11,458 nt of DNA, taken from NCBI GenBank assembly GCA_025054905.1, contig JANWZF010000301.1, positions 1 through 11,458 of the forward strand, written 5' to 3'. Source of the stretch: Tepidimonas sp. (GTDB lineage Bacteria > Pseudomonadota > Gammaproteobacteria > Burkholderiales > Burkholderiaceae_C). The number at the start of each line of letters is the position of its first letter. Position 1 is the first letter of the stretch. The translations under genes and the position numbers were made by a program. Below are positions 7,682-11,458 of this stretch, in pieces. The notes under the pieces are model-generated. The model saw only the letters and a list, made by a program, of their open reading frames with translations, was not told the origin of the DNA and ran no database searches.

Positions 7682-7758
7682 TGGTCGGAGCGAAAGGATT
7701 CGAACCTTCGACCCTCTGCTCCCAAAGCAGATGCGCTACCAGACTGCGCTACGCTCCG
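7682..7758 (-). tRNA. tRNA-Pro (anticodon UGG)
   Basis: The minus strand folds as a 77-base tRNA. The acceptor CGGAGCG pairs with CGCTCCG, beginning with the C1-G72 pair typical of bacterial tRNA-Pro. The D-arm has GCGC stems, and the anticodon stem TCTGC/GCAGA closes the loop TTTGGGA. The T-arm is GAAGG/CCTTT around TTCGAAT. The discriminator is A73 and CCA is encoded. The anticodon TGG is at plus 7722-7724 and reads CCA, with wobble to other CCN proline codons. It is the promoter-proximal member of a Pro-Arg tRNA pair. Confidence 0.97.
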
Positions 7759-7769
7759 ACGCAGGGGGA

Positions 7770-7775
7770 ATTGTA
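7770..7775 (-). promoter_or_regulatory. Candidate -10 element of the tRNA-Pro/tRNA-Arg transcript
   Basis: Minus-strand TACAAT (five of six matches to TATAAT) ends 11 bases before tRNA-Pro, which would leave a 5' leader of only a few bases. The stretch between them is rich in C and G, as in discriminators of stable-RNA promoters under stringent control. No good -35 is visible 16-18 bases upstream, where the sequence is almost pure GC. Confidence 0.35.
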
Positions 7776-7805
7776 GCGGGGCTGCGGCGGCCGGGGAGGG
7801 CGGTC

Positions 7806-8507
7806 TTAGCGCGCGGCCGATGGCGTCGTGCCAAACAGCGTCTGGCGCGCTTGCTGGTCCAGGGGTTTGCGTGCCTCGGCCAGCACCTGCAGTCCGCGCT
7901 GCACGGCCGGGCGGGCGGCGATGCGCTCAAACCACGCGCGCACCGCCGGGTAGTCGTCCAGCTGCACACCCTGGTTTTGCCACGGGCGGATCCATGGGAA
8001 GGTGGCCACATCGGCGATGCTGTAGGTGCGCCCGCCCAGCCAGGGGCTGCGCTGCAGGCGCCGTTGCATGACACCGTACAGCCGGCGTGCCTCGTTGGTG
8101 TAGCGCTCGATGGCGTAGTCGATTTTTTGAGGGGCGTAGAGCCGGAAGTGGTGCGCCTGGCCCAGCATGGGCCCAACGCCGGCCATCTGAAACATCAGCC
8201 ATTGCAGCACTTCCCAGCGCTGGCGATCCCCACGGGGCAAGAGCTTGCCGGTCTTGCTGGCCAGGTACAGCAGGATGGCGCCTGACTCGAACAGGGCGAT
8301 GGGCTTGCCGTCCGGGCCGTCGGGGTCGACGAGGGCTGGAATCTTGTTGTTGGGGCTGATGCGCAGAAATTCGGGTTGGAACTGCTCACCCCGTGTGATG
8401 TCCACTGCGTGCACCCGCCAGTGACGCCCCAGGCGCAGGCCGCATTCTTCCAGGGCGATGTGAACCTTGTGGCCGTTGGGCGTGGGCCAAGAGTAAACGT
8501 CGATCAT
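7806..8507 (-). CDS. yfcG: Glutathione S-transferase family protein, YfcG-like disulfide-bond oxidoreductase
   Basis: The 233-residue product matches the E. coli YfcG/Nu-class GST family. Those enzymes bind two glutathiones and reduce disulfides (for example 2-hydroxyethyl disulfide) rather than conjugating xenobiotics. It opens MIDVYSWPTPNGHKV, with Thr9 and Asn11, the residues known to contact glutathione in YfcG in place of a catalytic Cys or Ser. SPNNKIPALVD near 51-61 carries the cis-Pro. FESGAILLYL at 73-82 has the Glu-Ser pair that holds the gamma-glutamyl group. The C-terminal helical domain has LGQAHHFRLYAPQ (115-127), YAIERYTNEARRLYGV and WLGGRTYSIADVATFPW (156-172), all close to YfcG. 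The frame is open far upstream, but homology starts at the ATG at 8507; there is no good Shine-Dalgarno site. It lies 47 bp upstream of tRNA-Pro and divergent from rimP. Glutathione use is expected but not shown. Confidence 0.92.
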   Translation of the reverse strand: MIDVYSWPTPNGHKVHIALEECGLRLGRHWRVHAVDITRGEQFQPEFLRISPNNKIPALVDPDGPDGKPIALFESGAILLYLASKTGKLLPRGDRQRWEVLQWLMFQMAGVGPMLGQAHHFRLYAPQKIDYAIERYTNEARRLYGVMQRRLQRSPWLGGRTYSIADVATFPWIRPWQNQGVQLDDYPAVRAWFERIAARPAVQRGLQVLAEARKPLDQQARQTLFGTTPSAAR

Positions 8508-8562
8508 GGGTGGGCAGGATCGTGGGGTGGGGCGGCGCATGTTGGCCGAAGCACCAACGTCC

Positions 8563-8592
8563 TTCACGCGCGGAGCACTTCGGTGGTAGAAT
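8563..8592 (+). promoter_or_regulatory. Sigma70 promoter of the rimP-nusA-infB operon
   Basis: The -35 TTCACG (8563-8568) and the -10 TAGAAT (8587-8592) are 18 bases apart. The -10 matches five of six consensus positions and has an upstream TG (8584-8585), giving an extended -10. The predicted start is near 8599, which would give rimP a leader of about 90 bases starting right at the attenuator hairpin. This is the best promoter in the window. Confidence 0.6.
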
Positions 8593-8600
8593 AACAGAGT

Positions 8601-8647
8601 CGCGACCGAATGGGCGGGTGCATACCGGCCCATTTTTTTTGGTCGCG
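8601..8647 (+). terminator. Intrinsic terminator / putative attenuator in the rimP-nusA-infB leader
   Basis: AATGGGC (8609-8615) pairs perfectly with GCCCATT (8628-8634). Inside, GGT (8617-8619) pairs with ACC (8624-8626) around a GCAT loop, with one G-G mismatch between the two helices. Eight T residues (8633-8640) follow at once, the form of a Rho-independent terminator. Outside it, CGCGACC (8601-8607) is the exact reverse complement of GGTCGCG (8641-8647), so a second 7-bp stem can close around hairpin and T-tract. It lies between the promoter and the rimP start and points the same way, so it would act on the operon's own leader. A rimP-leader attenuator has been proposed before for alphaproteobacteria (from memory, Rfam); this one would be a betaproteobacterial counterpart, by inference. 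Confidence 0.7.
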
Positions 8648-8687
8648 CCCAACGCTTCGGACAGACACGAAAGACGGCAGCGCACGC

Positions 8688-9287
8688 ATGGGGATGAATT
8701 GGCAGCAGACGGTGGCCCAGACCGTGGCCGGACTGGGTTACGAGCTGGTGGACCTGGAGCGGTCCGCCGGGGGGATGCTGCGCGTGACGATCGACTGGCC
8801 GTGGCAGCCGCAGCAGGCCGAGCGCTTCATCACCGTGGATGACTGCGAGCGCGTGACGCGCCAGCTGCAGGTGGTGCTGGAGGTCGAAGGGGTGGACTAC
8901 AAGCGGCTGGAGGTCGGCTCGCCCGGCATCGACCGGCCGCTGCGCCAGCCGCGTGACTACGAGCGTTTCGAGGGCGAGGTGGTGGAGGTCACGCTGCGTG
9001 CGCCCATCGGGGCGGCCGGGGCGGGGCTGGCCGCACCGGCGCGGCGCAAGTTCCGCGGCGTGCTGCGCCGCGGGTCGGACCAGGGCGCCTGGCAGCTGGA
9101 GTTGCTGCCGGCTGAGCCGCCCGCCCGCGCCGGCCAGCGGCGCAGCGCGGCCGCGCCAGGCAAAAGCGCCGAGCCCGAGTCGGTGCAGGTGCTGGGTTTC
9201 ACGCTGGATGAGGTGCGTGAGGCGCGGCTGGCGCCGGTGGTGGATTTTTCGGGGCGGCGGCCGGGTGGTCGCGCTCCGCAGGCATGA
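8688..9287 (+). CDS. rimP: Ribosome maturation factor RimP
   Basis: RimP assists late maturation of the 30S ribosomal subunit. The 199-residue product has the N-terminal domain with QTVAGLGYELVDLERSAGG (residues 11-29) and LRVTID. It then has CERVTRQLQVVLE and the signature EVGSPGIDRPLR (75-86), and a C-terminal SH3-like domain beginning near YERFEGEVVEVTLR. It is about 50 residues longer than E. coli RimP. The extra length comes from Ala/Gly/Pro-rich insertions at about 105-118 and 142-166 within the C-terminal domain. Two starts are possible: ATG at 8688 and ATG at 8694 (MNWQQ). The first is used here, but many relatives, as I recall them, begin like the second. Neither has a strong Shine-Dalgarno site. 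It is the first gene of the rimP-nusA-infB operon, behind the leader attenuator, with 43 bp to nusA. Confidence 0.95.
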   Translation: MGMNWQQTVAQTVAGLGYELVDLERSAGGMLRVTIDWPWQPQQAERFITVDDCERVTRQLQVVLEVEGVDYKRLEVGSPGIDRPLRQPRDYERFEGEVVEVTLRAPIGAAGAGLAAPARRKFRGVLRRGSDQGAWQLELLPAEPPARAGQRRSAAAPGKSAEPESVQVLGFTLDEVREARLAPVVDFSGRRPGGRAPQA

Positions 9288-9330
9288 ATGCAACGAATGA
9301 CGAGCAGGCAGCAACGAAAGGCCGACCGCG

Positions 9331-10830
9331 ATGAACCGTGAAATGTTGATGTTGATCGATGCCATCTCGCGCGAAAAGAACGTGGAGCCGCGCGTGGTGT
9401 TGGGGGCCGTGGAGGCGGCGCTGGCATCGGCGACCAAGAAGCTGCTGGGCGGGGAAGCCGACGTGCGCGTGCAGATCGACCCGGATACCGGGGCCTACGA
9501 GACGTTTCGCCGCTGGAAGGTGGTACCCGATGAGGCCGGCTTGCAAAACCCGCAGGCCGAGGAACTTTATTCCGATGTCGTCGATGAGTATCCCGGTATC
9601 CAGGTGGGCGACTACATCGAAAAACCGATCGAGAGCGTGCCGATCGGCCGCATCGGTGCGCAGGCGGCCAAGCAGGTGATCCTGCAAAAAATCCGCGACG
9701 CCGAGCGCGAGATGCTGCTCAACGACTTTTTGTCGCGCGGCGACAAGATTTTCGTGGGCACGGTCAAACGCATGGACAAGGGCGACATCATCGCCGAGAG
9801 CGGGCGTGTGGAAGGCCGCTTGAAGCGCAGCGAGATGATCCCCAAGGAGAACTTCCGCACCGGTGACCGCATCCGCGCGCTGATCGTGGAAGTCGACCCC
9901 ACGCTGCGCGGCGCGCCGATCCTGCTGTCGCGTGCAGCGCCGGAGTTCATGATCGAGCTGTTCCGCCAGGAAGTGCCGGAAATCGAGCAGGGGCTGCTGG
10001 AAATCAAGGCCTGCGCGCGCGATCCGGGCAGCCGCGCCAAGATCGCGGTGCTGTCGCACGACCGGCGCATCGATCCGATCGGCACCTGCATCGGCGTGCG
10101 GGGCTCGCGCGTCAACGCGGTCAGCAGCGAGCTGGCCGGCGAGCGCGTGGACATCGTGCTGTGGAGCGAGGATCCGGCGCAGTTCGTGATTGCGGCGCTG
10201 GCGCCGGCGGCGGTGCAGTCGATCGTCGTGGACGAGGAGCGCCATGCGATGGACGTCGTGGTCGATGAGGAGAATCTGGCCATCGCGATTGGCCGGGGCG
10301 GCCAGAACGTGCGCCTGGCCTCGGAGCTAACCGGCTGGAAGATCAACATCATGACGGCGGAAGAGTCGGCCGCCAAGCAGGCGCAGGAGCGCCAGGCGCT
10401 GCGTGAGCTGTTCATGAGCAAGCTCGACGTGGATGAGGAAATTGCCGACATCCTGATCGAGGAGGGCTTCACCAGCCTGGAGGAAGTGGCGTACGTGCCG
10501 CTGCAGGAAATGCTGGAGATCGAAGCGCTGGATGAGGAGACCGTCAACGAGCTGCGCGCCCGCGCTAAAGATGCCCTGCTGACGATGGAAATCGCCAAGG
10601 AAGAAAGCGTCGAGGAGGTGTCGCAGGATCTGCGCACGCTGGAGGGTCTCAACACCGACCTGATCGCCAAGCTGGCGGAGGCGGGTGTGCACACCCTGGA
10701 CGATCTGGCGGACCTGTCGGTGGACGAGTTGGTGGACATCACCGGGCAGGACCGTGAGGAGGCCACGGCGCTGATCATGAAGGCGCGCGCGCACTGGTTC
10801 TCCGACGATCAGGCCGCTGCCCGCAGCTGA
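9331..10830 (+). CDS. nusA: Transcription termination/antitermination factor NusA
   Basis: NusA binds RNA polymerase and nascent RNA. It promotes pausing and intrinsic termination, takes part in antitermination of rRNA operons and couples to Rho- and NusG-dependent control. The 499 residues show the full proteobacterial arrangement. The N-terminal polymerase-binding domain (1-125) begins MNREMLMLIDAISREKNV. The S1 domain is at about 135-200 (FVGTVKRMDKGDIIAESG). KH1 has GVRG at 255-258 and KH2 has GRGG at 321-324. Two C-terminal acidic repeats follow (about 365-425 and 440-495), which bind the alpha-subunit C-terminal domain and regulate RNA binding. The ATG is preceded by AAAGG (9317-9321) at 9 bases. 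Length equals the E. coli protein within a few residues. Because NusA modulates intrinsic termination, it could act on the attenuator upstream of its own operon; that is inference. Confidence 0.98.
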   Translation: MNREMLMLIDAISREKNVEPRVVLGAVEAALASATKKLLGGEADVRVQIDPDTGAYETFRRWKVVPDEAGLQNPQAEELYSDVVDEYPGIQVGDYIEKPIESVPIGRIGAQAAKQVILQKIRDAEREMLLNDFLSRGDKIFVGTVKRMDKGDIIAESGRVEGRLKRSEMIPKENFRTGDRIRALIVEVDPTLRGAPILLSRAAPEFMIELFRQEVPEIEQGLLEIKACARDPGSRAKIAVLSHDRRIDPIGTCIGVRGSRVNAVSSELAGERVDIVLWSEDPAQFVIAALAPAAVQSIVVDEERHAMDVVVDEENLAIAIGRGGQNVRLASELTGWKINIMTAEESAAKQAQERQALRELFMSKLDVDEEIADILIEEGFTSLEEVAYVPLQEMLEIEALDEETVNELRARAKDALLTMEIAKEESVEEVSQDLRTLEGLNTDLIAKLAEAGVHTLDDLADLSVDELVDITGQDREEATALIMKARAHWFSDDQAAARS

Positions 10831-10862
10831 TCGGCCGACCTGCAGAAGAATGAAGGAACCCT

Positions 10863-11458
10863 ATGTCGAGCAACACCGTCGCCGAATTCGCTGCCGAGCT
10901 GAACAAACCCGTCTCGCTGCTGCTGGAGCAGTTCGCCGCTGCGGGCGTGCGCAAGCAGGCTGGCAGCGACCCCGTCACCGAGGTGGACAAGCAGCGTCTG
11001 CTGGCTTATCTGAAGGCGGCGCACGGCACGCTCGGGCAGGAGCGGCGCAAGATCACGCTGACCAAAAAGTCCACCACCGAAATCAAGCAGGCCGATGCCA
11101 CGGGCCGCGCGCGCACAATCCAGGTGGAGGTGCGCAAGAAGCGCACCTTCATCAAGCGCGACGACGAGCCGGTGGTGGGCGCCAGCGCCGCTGAAGCCGC
11201 CGCGCAGCAGGCCGCTGCCGAAGCCGAGGAGGCGCAGCGTGCAGCCGAGCTGGCCCGCCGCGAGGAAGAGGCGCGTCTGCAGGCCGAACGGTTGCGACAG
11301 GAAGAAGAGGAGCTGGCCCGCCGCCGCCGCGAGCGCGAAGAGGCCGAAGCGCGTGCGGCCGAGGAGGCGCGGTTGGCGCGCGAGGCTGCCGAGCGCGCCC
11401 GCGCGGAGCGTGAGGCGGCGCGGACGGCAGCAGCGGCGACGCCGGCGCCCGAGGTGGA
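10863..11458 (+). CDS. infB: Translation initiation factor IF-2, N-terminal part (3' truncated by window)
   Basis: IF-2 is the GTPase that brings fMet-tRNA to the 30S subunit and drives subunit joining. Only 198 codons plus two bases are in the window, ending before the GTPase domain. The ATG at 10863 follows AAGGA (10853-10857) at 5 bases. Residues 4-55 form the IF2 N-terminal fold (VAEFAAELNKPVSLLLEQF, then EVDKQRLLAYLKAAHG). KKSTTEIKQADATGRARTIQ, then EVRKKRTFIKRD (about 68-100), is a conserved basic linker. From residue 107 the sequence becomes a highly charged Ala/Glu/Arg helix, likely coiled coil, as in the long proteobacterial IF-2 N-terminus. It starts 32 bp after nusA, completing the rimP-nusA-infB operon; rbfA and truB would be expected further downstream. 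Confidence 0.97.
   Translation, partial: MSSNTVAEFAAELNKPVSLLLEQFAAAGVRKQAGSDPVTEVDKQRLLAYLKAAHGTLGQERRKITLTKKSTTEIKQADATGRARTIQVEVRKKRTFIKRDDEPVVGASAAEAAAQQAAAEAEEAQRAAELARREEEARLQAERLRQEEEELARRRREREEAEARAAEEARLAREAAERARAEREAARTAAAATPAPEV

Noticed and set aside
8508..9437. Upstream extension of the glutathione transferase frame to 543 codons, antisense to rimP
   Set aside because: YfcG homology begins exactly at the ATG at 8507. The extension is a chance open frame on the opposite strand of rimP.
9199..10778. Long minus-strand frames opposite nusA (348 and 388 codons)
   Set aside because: The Ser/Arg-rich and His/Arg-rich compositions are typical of antisense GC-rich coding DNA. NusA on the plus strand explains the region.
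10850..11194. A 114-codon plus-strand frame beginning just before infB
   Set aside because: It is an out-of-frame shadow. The infB frame from 10863 matches the IF-2 N-terminal domain and runs open to the window end.

Overview
The window is GC-rich chromosomal DNA (roughly 70% G+C by eye) from a betaproteobacterium. The gene set, the protein sequences and the NAD-ligase, GlnD and IF2 variants point to Burkholderiales, probably near Comamonadaceae and related thermotolerant genera such as Tepidimonas. The genus is a guess. Almost everything here is core housekeeping. I see no insertion sequence, prophage, integrase, CRISPR array, toxin-antitoxin pair or defence island, and no clear evidence for a novel system.

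Layout. Left block, + strand (1-3482): the 3' end of recR, an orphan Tat-type periplasmic substrate-binding protein, and ligA (NAD-dependent DNA ligase). Middle block, - strand (3472-8507), read right to left: a YfcG-like glutathione S-transferase, tRNA-Pro(UGG), tRNA-Arg(UCU), map (methionine aminopeptidase), glnD (PII uridylyltransferase/uridylyl-removing enzyme) and a small exported c-type cytochrome. The last two codons plus stop of the cytochrome gene overlap the 3' end of ligA, so the two blocks converge with an 11-bp overlap. Right block, + strand (8563-11458): the rimP-nusA-infB operon (ribosome maturation, transcription elongation/termination, translation initiation), with infB cut by the window end. 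The yfcG gene and the rimP operon diverge from a shared 180-bp intergenic region.

How the genes relate. recR and ligA both serve DNA repair and replication. map and glnD form a tight pair (42-bp gap), with a candidate sigma70 promoter in front of map. rimP, nusA and infB are the classical translation/transcription operon. Its leader carries the most informative non-coding element in the window: a sigma70 promoter with an extended -10, followed within a few bases of the predicted start by an intrinsic-terminator hairpin with an eight-T tract. That hairpin is enclosed in a second perfect 7-bp stem. This is a strong candidate for a transcription attenuator governing the operon.

Limits: all calls rest on reading the sequence and remembered family features. 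No database search or folding energy was computed.
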